The translations under genes were made by a program, and so were the position numbers. From NCBI RefSeq assembly GCF_030373445.1, contig NZ_JAUCYU010000016.1:1-64000 (forward strand): 64,000 nucleotides of DNA. Direction: 5' to 3'. This document shows, piece after piece, positions 23,389 through 31,976 of this stretch (position 1 is its first letter; every line of letters starts with the position of its first letter). The DNA is from Roseovarius sp. (GTDB taxonomy: Bacteria > Pseudomonadota > Alphaproteobacteria > Rhodobacterales > Rhodobacteraceae). The notes below the pieces were generated by a model that saw only the letters and a list, made by a program, of their open reading frames with translations, searched no databases and was not told the origin of the DNA.

Positions 23389-24315
23389 TCAACTTCCCGC
23401 GCGGATCAGCTCGTCGACATGGGCCGCGCCGCTGCGCGACAGGCCGCCAAGGTCATACCCCCCTTCCAGGCAGGAGACGACGCGCCCCTCGCCATGCCGG
23501 GCGGCGATCTCGCACAGCTTGCGGGTGACCCATGCGAAATCATCCTCGTCCAGCATCAGGTTGGCCAGCGGATCGGCCTTGTGGGCATCGAACCCCGCCG
23601 AGATGATCAGGAGCTCCGGCTTAAACTCCTCCAGCGCCGGGAAGACCTGGGCCTCGTAGGCCTTGCGGAACCCGTCGCCGGCGGTCTGCGGGGCGAGGGG
23701 GACGTTGATGATGTTGTCATGCGCGCCGCGTTCCTCGGCCGCGCCAGAGCCGGGCCAGAGCGGCATCTGGTGGGACGAGACGAACAGCGTGCGCGCCTCG
23801 GACCACAGCAGGTCCTGCGTGCCGTTGCCGTGGTGCACGTCGAAATCGACGATGGCCACCCGCGACAGCCCGTGCCGGTCGAGCGCGTGCTTGGCGGCGA
23901 TGGCCACGTTGCCGAAGATGCAGAAGCCCATCGGCGTCTCGGTTTCGGCGTGGTGCCCCGGCGGGCGGGTGGCGACGAAGGCGTTCGCGGCCTCGCCCGC
24001 CATCACCATGTCGACGGCCGCCATCGCGCCGCCCACCGCGCGCATCGCCGCCGCGAAGGAGCCGGGCGACATGTGCGTATCGGCGTCGAGCGCGACGATC
24101 CCCTCTTTCGGTTCCGCGGCGCGGATGCGGTCGATATAGGCCTGCGGATGGACAAGGCAGACATCGTCGTCGCTGGCCTCGGGCGCCTCGATCCGGGTCA
24201 GGGCCTTGCCCTCCAGCGCCGGCAACAGGTGCTCCAGCCGGGCGACGCGCTCGGGGTGGCCCGCGGGCGTCAGGTGGTGGCTACAATCGTCATGGGTCAC
24301 GAGAAGGGTGGTCAT
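23389..24315 (-). CDS. Histone deacetylase family hydrolase
   Basis: A 308-residue arginase/deacetylase-fold enzyme of the acetoin-utilisation/HDAC class II-like group. Motifs: RPPGHHAE (the charge-relay His pair, about residue 130), VAIVDFDVHHGNGTQDLLW (Zn ligands Asp and His), LIISAGFDAHKADPL (second Asp ligand) and the final CLEGGYDLGGLSRSGAAHV. It removes an acetyl or acyl group from a lysine, polyamine or similar amine in the cytoplasm. The second of two tandem ATGs (24315) is preferred for GGAGA spacing. It is next to, but convergent with, the TMAO regulator and shows no clear operon. The substrate is not known. Confidence 0.88.
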   Translation of the reverse strand: MTTLLVTHDDCSHHLTPAGHPERVARLEHLLPALEGKALTRIEAPEASDDDVCLVHPQAYIDRIRAAEPKEGIVALDADTHMSPGSFAAAMRAVGGAMAAVDMVMAGEAANAFVATRPPGHHAETETPMGFCIFGNVAIAAKHALDRHGLSRVAIVDFDVHHGNGTQDLLWSEARTLFVSSHQMPLWPGSGAAEERGAHDNIINVPLAPQTAGDGFRKAYEAQVFPALEEFKPELLIISAGFDAHKADPLANLMLDEDDFAWVTRKLCEIAARHGEGRVVSCLEGGYDLGGLSRSGAAHVDELIRAGS

Positions 24316-24413
24316 CATGGTCTCCGGTTGCCGCGGATGCCGAGCCTACGCCAGATGCCGCCCATGTCCAGTGCAGACTTGCCGGGTGCGGCGCCGCATG
24401 TAACTCTTTGTCC

Positions 24414-25769
24414 ATGGATGAGGAAATCAATTCCCTCGAGGATGCACAACAGATCGCCCTCGGCGTCTGGGACCAGGTTCACGTCTTCGCGCTGAACCTG
24501 CTCCGGCCGTGGAACGCCTACCAGGTGGCGATCATCGTCGGACTGGTGGTGGTGGCGCATATCCTGTCGCGCCTGTTCGGGCCGCGCCTGCATAACTGGA
24601 TGCGCACGCGCGAGGGCTGGCCGAAATGGCGGATGCGCTTCCTGGTGCTGATCCACCGGCGGCTGCGGTTGATCTTCTTCGTGCTGTTGAGCTGGCCCGC
24701 CGTCTGGATCATGCGAGAGGTGACGTGGCCAAGCCGGTCGTACCTGATCTTCATCGTGGCCCAGCTTGCGCTGGCATGGCTGATCATCGCCATCGTCACC
24801 CGGCTGATCGCCAATGGCGTGATCCGCTCGGCGGTGCGTTACGTCGGCTGGACATGGGTGACGCTGAGCATTCTCGACCTGACCGACGAGGCGCAATCGC
24901 TGCTGGAAAGCGCGGCGATCGAATTCGGCGAGATGCGCCTGTCGCTCTGGGTGATCCTGCAGGCCATCGCCGTGATCATCCTGCTGATGTACGGCGCGCG
25001 GTTCATCTCTGGCACGACGTCGGCGCGGATCCGGTCGAACAAGGAAATCTCGCCCTCGATGCAGGTGCTGGCAATCAAGCTGCTGCAGGTGGTCCTGTAC
25101 GGTGCGGCCTTCTTCATCGGGCTGAAGGCGGTGGGCGTCGACCTGACCGGGCTTGCGGTGCTGTCGGGGGCGATCGGCGTGGGCCTTGGCTTCGGCCTGC
25201 AGAAGGTGGTGTCGAACCTCGTCTCGGGGGTGATCCTGCTGCTGGACCGGTCGATCAAGCCGGGCGACGTGATCAGCCTTGGCGAAACCTTCGGCTGGAT
25301 CAACAGCCTTGGCGCACGCTACGTCTCGATCACCACGCGGGACGGCAAGGAATACCTGATCCCGAACGAGGACCTGATCACCGGCCAGGTGGTGAACTGG
25401 TCGCATTCCAACGATTACGTGCGGCTGGACATCTATTTCGGCACCGCCTATGCCGACGACCCCCACGAGGTGCGGCGCATCGCCATCGAGGCCTCGCAGA
25501 AGGTCGAGCGGGTGCTGAGCTTCAAGAAGCCGGTCTGCCATATCGTGGGCTTCGGCGACAGCTCGGTCGACTATATCCTGCGGTTCTGGATCTCCGACCC
25601 GACCGGGGGGCTCACCAATATCCGGGGCAACGTCTACCTGGCGCTCTGGGACGCCTTTAAGGAGAACGGCATCTCCATCCCCTTCCCGCAGCGCGAGGTC
25701 AGGCTGCTGGGCAACGACCCCGAACCGCCGGGATCGGAGCTGCCCACCGCGCCCGAGGTCAGGGACTGA
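24414..25769 (+). CDS. Mechanosensitive ion channel of the MscS family
   Basis: A 451-residue inner-membrane channel. Hydrophobic segments at about residues 33-53, 76-100, 110-130 and 180-200 lead into the MscS pore helix AVLSGAIGVGLGFGLQKVVSNLVSGVILLLDRSIKPGDVI (about 250-290), followed by the beta domain (VVNWSHSNDYVRLDIYFG) and the cytoplasmic cage part. It is longer than E. coli MscS, with extra N-terminal membrane helices, like MscK/YnaI-type proteins. It opens on membrane tension to release solutes at osmotic downshock. ATG at 24414 is preferred over TTG at 24408; the ribosome site is weak. Its role beside an osmolyte (TMAO) uptake system is plausible but unproven. Confidence 0.9.
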   Translation: MDEEINSLEDAQQIALGVWDQVHVFALNLLRPWNAYQVAIIVGLVVVAHILSRLFGPRLHNWMRTREGWPKWRMRFLVLIHRRLRLIFFVLLSWPAVWIMREVTWPSRSYLIFIVAQLALAWLIIAIVTRLIANGVIRSAVRYVGWTWVTLSILDLTDEAQSLLESAAIEFGEMRLSLWVILQAIAVIILLMYGARFISGTTSARIRSNKEISPSMQVLAIKLLQVVLYGAAFFIGLKAVGVDLTGLAVLSGAIGVGLGFGLQKVVSNLVSGVILLLDRSIKPGDVISLGETFGWINSLGARYVSITTRDGKEYLIPNEDLITGQVVNWSHSNDYVRLDIYFGTAYADDPHEVRRIAIEASQKVERVLSFKKPVCHIVGFGDSSVDYILRFWISDPTGGLTNIRGNVYLALWDAFKENGISIPFPQREVRLLGNDPEPPGSELPTAPEVRD

Positions 25770-25904
25770 GTCGAAACACATGGCGCAAAAGCGCCACGCC
25801 GCGCGCGGGGCCCATCAGCATTCATTGAAATGTCACCTTGCGCTTGCTACCTTTAGCCTATGCCCGGCACCGGGGCTTTGGTCGGTGTGCAATGAAGGAG
25901 GACA

Positions 25905-25973
25905 ATGTCCTGTCTTTTACGGCTGACGCGGCAATGGCCGCTGACCCTGCGGCGCAAGGCTTGCCCGCAATGA
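25905..25973 (+). CDS. Short leader frame overlapping the rsfS start
   Basis: A 22-codon frame (MSCLLRLTRQWPLTLRRKAC then PQ) too short for standard gene finding. It has a perfect AAGGAGG ribosome-binding site (25895-25901) three bases before its ATG, and its TGA overlaps the internal rsfS ATG as ATGA (25970-25973). It could be a leader peptide that couples translation into rsfS. It has no recognised relative; being real is an inference from the ribosome site and the overlap. Confidence 0.4.
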   Translation: MSCLLRLTRQWPLTLRRKACPQ

Positions 25974-26323
25974 ACGCAACGAGCGAAACGCAGCTTGAGC
26001 GTATCCTGACCTCACTTGACGACGACAAGGCCGAAGACATCGTGCAGATCGACCTGCGCGGGAAAACCGCGATCGGCGATTACATGGTGATCTGCTCCGG
26101 TCGGTCGAGCCGTCAGGTCTCGTCGATCTCGGAGAAACTGGCCGAGCGCCTGAAGACCGAGCTTGGCGTCGCCAGCAAGATCGAGGGCAAGGATACCGGA
26201 GACTGGGTGCTGATCGACACGGGCGACGTCATCGTCCATGTCTTCCGCCCGGAAGTGCGCGAGTTCTACCAGCTGGAAAAAATGTGGCTGCCGACCCACC
26301 AGGCCGCCGCCACACCAAGCTGA
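25970..26323 (+). CDS. rsfS: Ribosome silencing factor RsfS
   Basis: The 117-residue form fits the usual RsfS length. The domain (LERILTSLDDDKAEDIVQIDLRGKTAIGDYMVICSGRSSRQVSSIS, then WVLIDTGDVIVHVFRPEVREFYQLEKMW) is classic. The protein binds uL14 and blocks joining of ribosomal subunits in poor conditions. The frame is also open upstream, giving longer forms from ATG at 25892 (143 residues) or a weak start at 25838; the extra residues carry no RsfS homology. The ATG at 25970 overlaps the leader frame stop. rlmH follows directly. The start choice is uncertain, the identity is not. Confidence 0.9.
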   Translation: MNATSETQLERILTSLDDDKAEDIVQIDLRGKTAIGDYMVICSGRSSRQVSSISEKLAERLKTELGVASKIEGKDTGDWVLIDTGDVIVHVFRPEVREFYQLEKMWLPTHQAAATPS

Positions 26324-26794
26324 ATGCGCGTTCATATCTGTGCCGTGGGCCGGCTGCGTTCCGGCCCTGAGCGCGATTTGCTCGATGATTACCTGACCCG
26401 GTTCGACCGGACGGGGCGGGCGCTGGGGCTTGGCCCCGCTGCCATGGCCGAGGTCGAGGACCGCAAGGGCGGCGGCATGGGCGCCGAGGCCGAGCTGCTT
26501 GACCGGGCGATCCCCAAGGGCGCGCTGACCGTGGCGCTGGACGAGCGCGGCAAACTCCTGTCATCCCCCGATTTCGCCGACCTCCTCGGCCGCTGGCGCG
26601 ACGAGGGGCGGGGCGACGCGGCCTTCGTCATCGGCGGGGCGGACGGGATCGAGCCGGGGCTCCGGGACAAAGCCGATTTCAAGCTCTCCTTCGGCAAGAT
26701 GGTCTGGCCCCACATGCTGGCCCGGGTGATGCTGGCCGAACAGCTTTACCGCGCCGCCTCGATCCTTGCCGGGGCGCCCTATCACCGGCAATGA
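26324..26794 (+). CDS. rlmH: 23S rRNA pseudouridine(1915) N3-methyltransferase
   Basis: A 156-residue SPOUT methyltransferase. Near the C-terminus, AFVIGGADGIEPGLRDKADFKLSFGKMVWPHMLARVMLAEQLYRA holds the knot with the SAM-binding GGADG and the final PYHRQ tail is invariant in RlmH. It methylates pseudouridine 1915 in helix 69 of 23S rRNA. The ATG follows the rsfS stop with no gap, so the two are translationally coupled, as is common for this pair. Length matches the family. Confidence 0.95.
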   Translation: MRVHICAVGRLRSGPERDLLDDYLTRFDRTGRALGLGPAAMAEVEDRKGGGMGAEAELLDRAIPKGALTVALDERGKLLSSPDFADLLGRWRDEGRGDAAFVIGGADGIEPGLRDKADFKLSFGKMVWPHMLARVMLAEQLYRAASILAGAPYHRQ

Positions 26795-26901
26795 GCCGCC
26801 GTGACTGCCCGAATGCGCGGCATATCCCCGCCTGTTAACGCAAACCGGTTTCCCCGGCCTTGCGACCGCGCTAGAAGGCGCGCAGGCAGGCAGGAGTGAC
26901 C

Positions 26902-28419
26902 ATGAGCGTACCCAAACCCGTTGTGCTGTGCATTCTCGATGGCTGGGGGCTGTCCGACCGGACCGAGGCCAACGCGCCGGTGCTGGCCGATACCCCGCAT
27001 TTCGACCGGCTGATGGCGACCTGCCCGAATTCCACGCTGATCACCCACGGCCCCGACGTGGGCCTGCCCGAGGGGCAGATGGGCAATTCGGAAGTGGGAC
27101 ACATGAACATCGGCGCCGGCCGCGTGGTCGAGATGGACCTGCGCCGCATCGACCAGGCGATCGAGACCGGCGCCTTTGCCACCCTGCCCGGCGTCCTGCG
27201 CTTCGTCGAGAAGATGAAGGAGACGGGCGGCACCGCGCATATCCTCGGCGTGCTGTCGGATGGCGGGGTGCATTCGCATATCACCCACATGATCGCCGCC
27301 GCCAACGCCCTGACCGGCCACGGCATCCCCGTCGCCATCCACGCCTTCACCGACGGGCGCGACGTGGCGCCGGTCTCGGCCAAGTCCTATCTCGAGGCGC
27401 TGCGCCGGTCGCTGCCCGAAGGGGCCTATATCGCCACCGTTTCCGGCCGGTATTACGCCATGGACCGCGACAACCGGTGGGAGCGGGTGCAACTGGCCTA
27501 CGAGGCGCTGGCACAGGGCAAGGGGTACACCGCCACCACCGCCGCCGAGGGCATCGCCAACGCCTATGACAAGGGCCGCACCGACGAGTTCATCAAGCCG
27601 CGCGTGCTGGGCGATTACGCGGGCATGGCCGATGGCGACGGCATCCTCTGCCTCAACTTCCGGGCCGACCGCGCGCGAGAGATCCTCGCCGCCTTCGCCG
27701 ACCCCGATTTCGACAGTTTCGACACCGGCAAGCGCCCGCGCTTCGCCATCGTCAGCGGGTTTACCGAGTATTCGCGGCGCCACTCCACCTACATGGATTG
27801 CATCTTCCCCGACGAGCGTCCCGCCAACACGCTCAGCGAATGGGTCGCCAACAAGGGCAAGACACAGTTCCACGCCGCCGAGACCGAGAAATATCCCCAT
27901 GTCACCTTCTTCCTGAACGGCGGCAAGGAAGCCCCCGAAGACGGCGAAGAGCGCTACATGGCCCCCTCCCCCAAGGTCGCGACCTATGATCTGCAGCCCG
28001 AGATGTCGGCGGCAGAGGTGACCGATCACTTCGTCGGCGCCATCGAGAAGGGCTTCGACCTGATCGTGGTGAACTACGCCAACCCCGACATGGTGGGCCA
28101 TACCGGCGACCTGACGGCCGCCATCGCTGCCTGCGAGGCGGTCGACCAGGGGCTGGGCCGCGTGCTGGAAGCGCTTGACAAGGCCGGCGGCGCGATGATC
28201 GTGACGGCGGACCACGGCAATTGCGAAACCATGATCGACCCGAAGACCGGCAAGCCCCACACCGCCCACACGCTGAACCCGGTGCCCGTCATCCTGGCCG
28301 GCGGGCCCGAGGGTGCGACGTTGCGCTCCGGTCGGCTGGCCGACCTGGCGCCGACGGTGCTGGCGCTGATGGGGCTCGACAAACCCCGCGAAATGACCGG
28401 GGAGAGCCTGCTTTCATGA
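26902..28419 (+). CDS. gpmI: 2,3-bisphosphoglycerate-independent phosphoglycerate mutase
   Basis: A 505-residue Mn-dependent enzyme that interconverts 3- and 2-phosphoglycerate in glycolysis. The catalytic Ser lies in PEGQMGNSEVGHMNIGAGR (about residue 62); metal ligands are seen in VLCILDGWG at the start, NYANPDMVGHTGD and IVTADHGNCETM (Asp/His pairs). The C-terminal part shows HTLNPVPVILAG. ATG at 26902 has AGGAG close upstream; a GTG six bases earlier is less likely. Its stop overlaps the next start by ATGA. The cofactor-independent form is the usual one in this group. Confidence 0.96.
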   Translation: MSVPKPVVLCILDGWGLSDRTEANAPVLADTPHFDRLMATCPNSTLITHGPDVGLPEGQMGNSEVGHMNIGAGRVVEMDLRRIDQAIETGAFATLPGVLRFVEKMKETGGTAHILGVLSDGGVHSHITHMIAAANALTGHGIPVAIHAFTDGRDVAPVSAKSYLEALRRSLPEGAYIATVSGRYYAMDRDNRWERVQLAYEALAQGKGYTATTAAEGIANAYDKGRTDEFIKPRVLGDYAGMADGDGILCLNFRADRAREILAAFADPDFDSFDTGKRPRFAIVSGFTEYSRRHSTYMDCIFPDERPANTLSEWVANKGKTQFHAAETEKYPHVTFFLNGGKEAPEDGEERYMAPSPKVATYDLQPEMSAAEVTDHFVGAIEKGFDLIVVNYANPDMVGHTGDLTAAIAACEAVDQGLGRVLEALDKAGGAMIVTADHGNCETMIDPKTGKPHTAHTLNPVPVILAGGPEGATLRSGRLADLAPTVLALMGLDKPREMTGESLLS

Positions 28420-29543
28420 GGCTGGCGGCCGCGCTCATAGTCCTGTGCCTTGCCGGCGCGGCCACCGCGCAGGAAGCGGCCCAGCCCGCCGAGGCCGCCC
28501 GCGCCGCCGCCACGCGATTGGCCGAGGCCGGCGCCCTGCTCGACGAGGCCGATGGCGCCCGCAACCGTGTCCGCGCCCTGACCGAGGCGATCCGCGCCTA
28601 CGAGGACGGGCTGGAAGCCATGCGCGAGGGCCTGCGCCGCGCCGCCATCCGCGAGGAAGTGCTGTCGCGCGACCTGCAGGCCCGCGAGGGCGAGATCGCT
28701 CAATTGCTGGGCGTTCTGCAGGGCATCGGCGCCTCGCCCACCCCGGTGCAGCTCGTCCACCCCTCGGGCCCCGTGGGCACCGCACGCTCGGGCATGATCC
28801 TGGCCGAGGTCGCCCCGGCGCTCAACGAGCGTGCCCGCAGCCTGCGCAAGGATCTGCAGGAGGTGACCGTGCTGCGCGCGTTGCAGCAAAGCGCCGCCGA
28901 CAAGCTTCAGGACGGGCTGGAAGGCGCCCAGAGCGCCCGCGCCGCCCTCAGCCAGGCCATTGCCGACCGCACGGACCTGCCGAAACGCTTTACCGAGGAC
29001 CCGGTGCAGACCGCCCTGCTGGTGGCTTCGACCGAAACGCTGGAAGGTTTCGCCAGCGGCCTCAGCCAGATCGCGGTGGACGAGGCCCCGGGAAGCCTGC
29101 CCGGCATCTCCGACCGCAAGGGCGAATTGCCTCTGCCGGTCAAGGGCACGATCCTGCGTCGCGCCGGAGAGGCCGACGCCGCCGGCATCACCCGCCCCGG
29201 CATCGTCATGGCCACCCGCCCGCGTGCATTGGTGACCACCCCGGCGCCCGCCACGGTGCGCTATCGCGGCTCACTTCTGGATTACGGCAATGTGATCATT
29301 CTCGAGCCGCAGGCGGGCATTTTACTTGTGATCGCGGGGCTTGATGTGGTCTATGGGAAAACAGGCGAAGTGCTGCCCGGCGGCAGCCCGGTCGGCCTTA
29401 TGGGCGGGCCGGATACCGGCGCCGACGACCTTCTGACCCGGGAGGGCAACGGCGCCGGACAGACGGAAACGCTTTATGTAGAGGTCAGGCAGGACAACAC
29501 GCCGGTCGATCCAGAGGCGTGGTTCAAGACAGACAGAGGATGA
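28416..29543 (+). CDS. EnvC-like murein hydrolase activator, degenerate LytM domain
   Basis: A 375-residue protein with a signal peptide (about 1-18, ending ATAQ), long coiled coils (residues 20-250) and a C-terminal M23/LytM-like domain (RYRGSLLDYGNVIILEPQAGILLVIAGLDVVYGKTGEVLPGGSPVGLMGG). The HGN and YAHL metal sites of active peptidases are replaced (EPQAG and IAGL), so the domain looks inactive, as in EnvC, which activates amidases at the division septum. It shares ATGA with gpmI and precedes ctpA, an arrangement common in alphaproteobacteria. Acting on the cell wall in the periplasm is likely. Confidence 0.85.
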   Translation: MRLAAALIVLCLAGAATAQEAAQPAEAARAAATRLAEAGALLDEADGARNRVRALTEAIRAYEDGLEAMREGLRRAAIREEVLSRDLQAREGEIAQLLGVLQGIGASPTPVQLVHPSGPVGTARSGMILAEVAPALNERARSLRKDLQEVTVLRALQQSAADKLQDGLEGAQSARAALSQAIADRTDLPKRFTEDPVQTALLVASTETLEGFASGLSQIAVDEAPGSLPGISDRKGELPLPVKGTILRRAGEADAAGITRPGIVMATRPRALVTTPAPATVRYRGSLLDYGNVIILEPQAGILLVIAGLDVVYGKTGEVLPGGSPVGLMGGPDTGADDLLTREGNGAGQTETLYVEVRQDNTPVDPEAWFKTDRG

Positions 29544-29550
29544 CGAACCC

Positions 29551-30897
29551 ATGAAGAAATTCCTTATGGCTGCAGTGGCCGGAACGCTGGCCAGCGTGGT
29601 CGTGACAACACAGGTCGCCGCGCCGCTTCTGGCGCAGGAAGCCGCCAAGACGACGAATGTCTACGAACAGCTCGACCTGTTCGGCGACATCTTCGAACGC
29701 ATCCGCTCGCAATATGTCGAGGAAGTGGACGAGGGCGAGCTGATCGAGGCCGCGATCAACGGCATGCTGACCTCGCTCGACCCGCATTCCAGCTACCTCT
29801 CGCCCAACGACGCCGCCGACATGCGCGTGCAGACGCGCGGCGAATTCGGCGGCCTCGGCATCGAGGTGACGCAGGAAGAAGGCTTCGTGAAGGTCGTCTC
29901 GCCGATCGACGGCACCCCGGCCGACAGCGCGGGCGTCGAGGCGGGCGACTTCATCACCCATGTCGACGGCGAAAGCGTGCTGGGCCTGACCCTCGACGAG
30001 GCGGTCGACATGATGCGCGGGCCGGTCGGCTCGGAAATCGTGATCACCGTGGTGCGCGAGGGCGAGGCCGAGCCGTTCGACGTCTCGATCATCCGCGACA
30101 CCATCAAGCTGACCGCCGTGCGCGCCCGGACCGAACGGAACTCGGTCGTCCTCCGCGTGACCACCTTCAACGACCAGACATTCAAGAACCTCGAAAGCGG
30201 CCTCAACGAACAGATCGAGGAAGCCGGCGGGATGGACAAGGTCACCGGCATCGTGCTCGACCTGCGCAACAACCCCGGCGGGCTGCTGACCCAGGCGATC
30301 AAGGTGGCCGACGCCTTCCTCGACGAGGGCGAGATCGTCAGCACCCGGGGCCGCAACCCCGAGGATGGCGAGCGCTTCAACGCGACCGAGGGCGACCTCG
30401 CCAACGGCCTGCCGATGGTGGTGCTGATCAATGGCGGCTCGGCCAGCGCGTCGGAAATCGTCGCCGGTGCCCTCAAGGATCACCGCCGCGCCATCGTGGT
30501 CGGCACCAAGAGCTTCGGCAAGGGCTCGGTCCAGACGGTGATGCCGCTGCGGGGCGATGGCGCGATGCGCCTGACCACCGCGCGCTACTACACCCCGTCA
30601 GGCCGCTCGATCCAGGCGCTGGGCGTGTCGCCCGACATCGTCGTGGCCCAGCCCCGCACCACCCCCGCGAGCGAGGAAGAGGACGAGGCGGAAGACACCA
30701 CCCGCCCCCGCTCGCGCTCCGAGGCGGACCTGCGCGGCCGGCTGGACAATGACAGCCTGTCCGAGGACGAAATCCGCCAGATCGAGGAAGAGCAGGAGCG
30801 CGCCGAAGAGGCCGCCAAGCTGCGCGACGAGGATTACCAGTTGGCCTATGCCATCGACATCCTCAAGGGGCTGACGGCGCTGAACGGCGCGAACTGA
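29551..30897 (+). CDS. ctpA: Carboxyl-terminal processing protease (S41, CtpA)
   Basis: A 448-residue periplasmic protease. A signal peptide covers about residues 1-31 (PLLAQEA). After an N-terminal helical part (YEQLDLFGDIFERIRSQYVE) comes a PDZ domain (about 85-165; GLGIEVTQEEGFVKVVSPIDGTPA) and the S41 core: LDLRNNPGGLLTQA, then INGGSASASEIVAGALKDH (catalytic Ser) and VGTKSFGKGSVQTVMPL (catalytic Lys). A charged low-complexity tail follows. It trims or degrades periplasmic proteins from their C-terminus. It lies 7 bases after the EnvC-like gene and ends the cluster before a strong terminator. Confidence 0.95.
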   Translation: MKKFLMAAVAGTLASVVVTTQVAAPLLAQEAAKTTNVYEQLDLFGDIFERIRSQYVEEVDEGELIEAAINGMLTSLDPHSSYLSPNDAADMRVQTRGEFGGLGIEVTQEEGFVKVVSPIDGTPADSAGVEAGDFITHVDGESVLGLTLDEAVDMMRGPVGSEIVITVVREGEAEPFDVSIIRDTIKLTAVRARTERNSVVLRVTTFNDQTFKNLESGLNEQIEEAGGMDKVTGIVLDLRNNPGGLLTQAIKVADAFLDEGEIVSTRGRNPEDGERFNATEGDLANGLPMVVLINGGSASASEIVAGALKDHRRAIVVGTKSFGKGSVQTVMPLRGDGAMRLTTARYYTPSGRSIQALGVSPDIVVAQPRTTPASEEEDEAEDTTRPRSRSEADLRGRLDNDSLSEDEIRQIEEEQERAEEAAKLRDEDYQLAYAIDILKGLTALNGAN

Positions 30898-30917
30898 GCC
30901 CGCCTCACAGACACCGG

Positions 30918-30945
30918 AAAGGCCGCGGCATTGCCCGCGGCCTTT
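30918..30945 (+). terminator. Intrinsic terminator of the rsfS-ctpA cluster
   Basis: AAAGGCCGCGG and CCGCGGCCTTT form an 11-base perfect stem around a six-base loop, followed by TCGTTTTGG. It lies 20 bases after the ctpA stop. The A-rich foot and T-rich tail make it bidirectional, so it could also stop transcription from the minus-strand genes beyond it. The remaining 140 bases up to 31086 contain no gene I trust. Confidence 0.85.
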
Positions 30946-31085
30946 TCGTTTTGGCGGGCGCCGGCACCCGCTCGGCCGGAAGCAGGCCGGTCATCACATG
31001 CAGATCAGGTAGCCCGGGCACCTGCCGCGCCACCCTCTCGGCATGGATGGGCGCATCGCCGGGGCCTGCGGCATCGTTGTCCCGC

Positions 31086-31976
31086 TCATGCCTCCGGCCA
31101 GACCAGCGAGCGGTGCACCTGCGCCCCGGCCATCGCGCCATCGCCCACCGCCAGCGAGACGGAATGCGGCATGGAGGCCACGTCGCCACAGGCATAAATG
31201 CCGGGCACCGAGGTCTGCTTGGCAGCATCGGTGCGAAGGATCACCCCCATCGGCGTGTCCTCCAGCGCGCAGCCGGCCCGTTCCGCCAGCGGGCTGGCGG
31301 GCGAGACGGTCGGCGCGGCGAAGAGCCCCGCAAAGGCAAGCCGGCGGCCATCGGCAAGGCAAATGTCGGCGGTGCCTTCGATCCTCTCGATGACCGCCTC
31401 CTCGACCGTCACCCCGCGCGTCTCCAGCGCCTCGCGTAGGTCGGCCTCAAGCTCGACAGCGCCATTGGGAAAAAAGGTGACACTTCCCCATTCCGTCAGC
31501 AATTCCGCCTGATGCACCGACATCGGCCCGCTGCCGATCACGCCGATCCGGCCCCGGTCAAGCTCGTAGCCGTGGCAATAGGGACAATGAAACACCGACC
31601 GGCCCCAGCGTTCCTCGATCCCCTCGATCTCCGGCAATGCGTCCCGCACCCCGGCGGCCATCAGGATCCGGCGCCCGGTGAGGGGCGCCCCGTCGTTCAG
31701 CCCGACCACGAAGGCATCCCGCGGCCCGTCGAGCGATATCGCCTCCCCCTCGATCCATGTCAGGTCGGGATAGCGCTCCAACTGGGCCCGCGACTGCGCG
31801 GCAATCTGGTCGGGCGGCACGCCGTCCTGCGACAGGAACCCATGGGCATGGCTGGCAAACCGGTTCCGACGCAGCCCGGCATCGATCACGGCCACCGACC
31901 GCCGGGCGCGCAGCAACTGAAGCGCCGCTGCCATACCGGCATAGCCGCCGCCAATGATAACAACATCATGCACCAT
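31086..31976 (-). CDS. Thioredoxin reductase-like NAD(P)/FAD-dependent oxidoreductase
   Basis: A 296-residue flavoprotein of the TrxB class. FAD motif VVIIGGGYAGMAAALQLLRA (residues 4-23), NADPH motif RIGVIGSGPMSVHQAELL (about 150) and the late GIYACGDVASMPHSVSLAVGDG. A redox CPYC (in HCPYCHGYELD, about 137) takes the place of the usual CATC. It is probably a disulfide or other small-molecule reductase, not certainly for thioredoxin. The gene overlaps by 11 bases the end of the Rrf2 regulator gene upstream, so the regulator and enzyme are cotranscribed, and the regulator may sense redox state. Confidence 0.88.
   Translation of the reverse strand: MVHDVVIIGGGYAGMAAALQLLRARRSVAVIDAGLRRNRFASHAHGFLSQDGVPPDQIAAQSRAQLERYPDLTWIEGEAISLDGPRDAFVVGLNDGAPLTGRRILMAAGVRDALPEIEGIEERWGRSVFHCPYCHGYELDRGRIGVIGSGPMSVHQAELLTEWGSVTFFPNGAVELEADLREALETRGVTVEEAVIERIEGTADICLADGRRLAFAGLFAAPTVSPASPLAERAGCALEDTPMGVILRTDAAKQTSVPGIYACGDVASMPHSVSLAVGDGAMAGAQVHRSLVWPEA

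Noticed and set aside
30994..31089. A 31-codon frame overlapping the TrxB-like stop as ATGA
   Set aside because: Short, Pro/Met/Arg-rich, no ribosome site of its own and no recognisable sequence; a chance extension is more likely.
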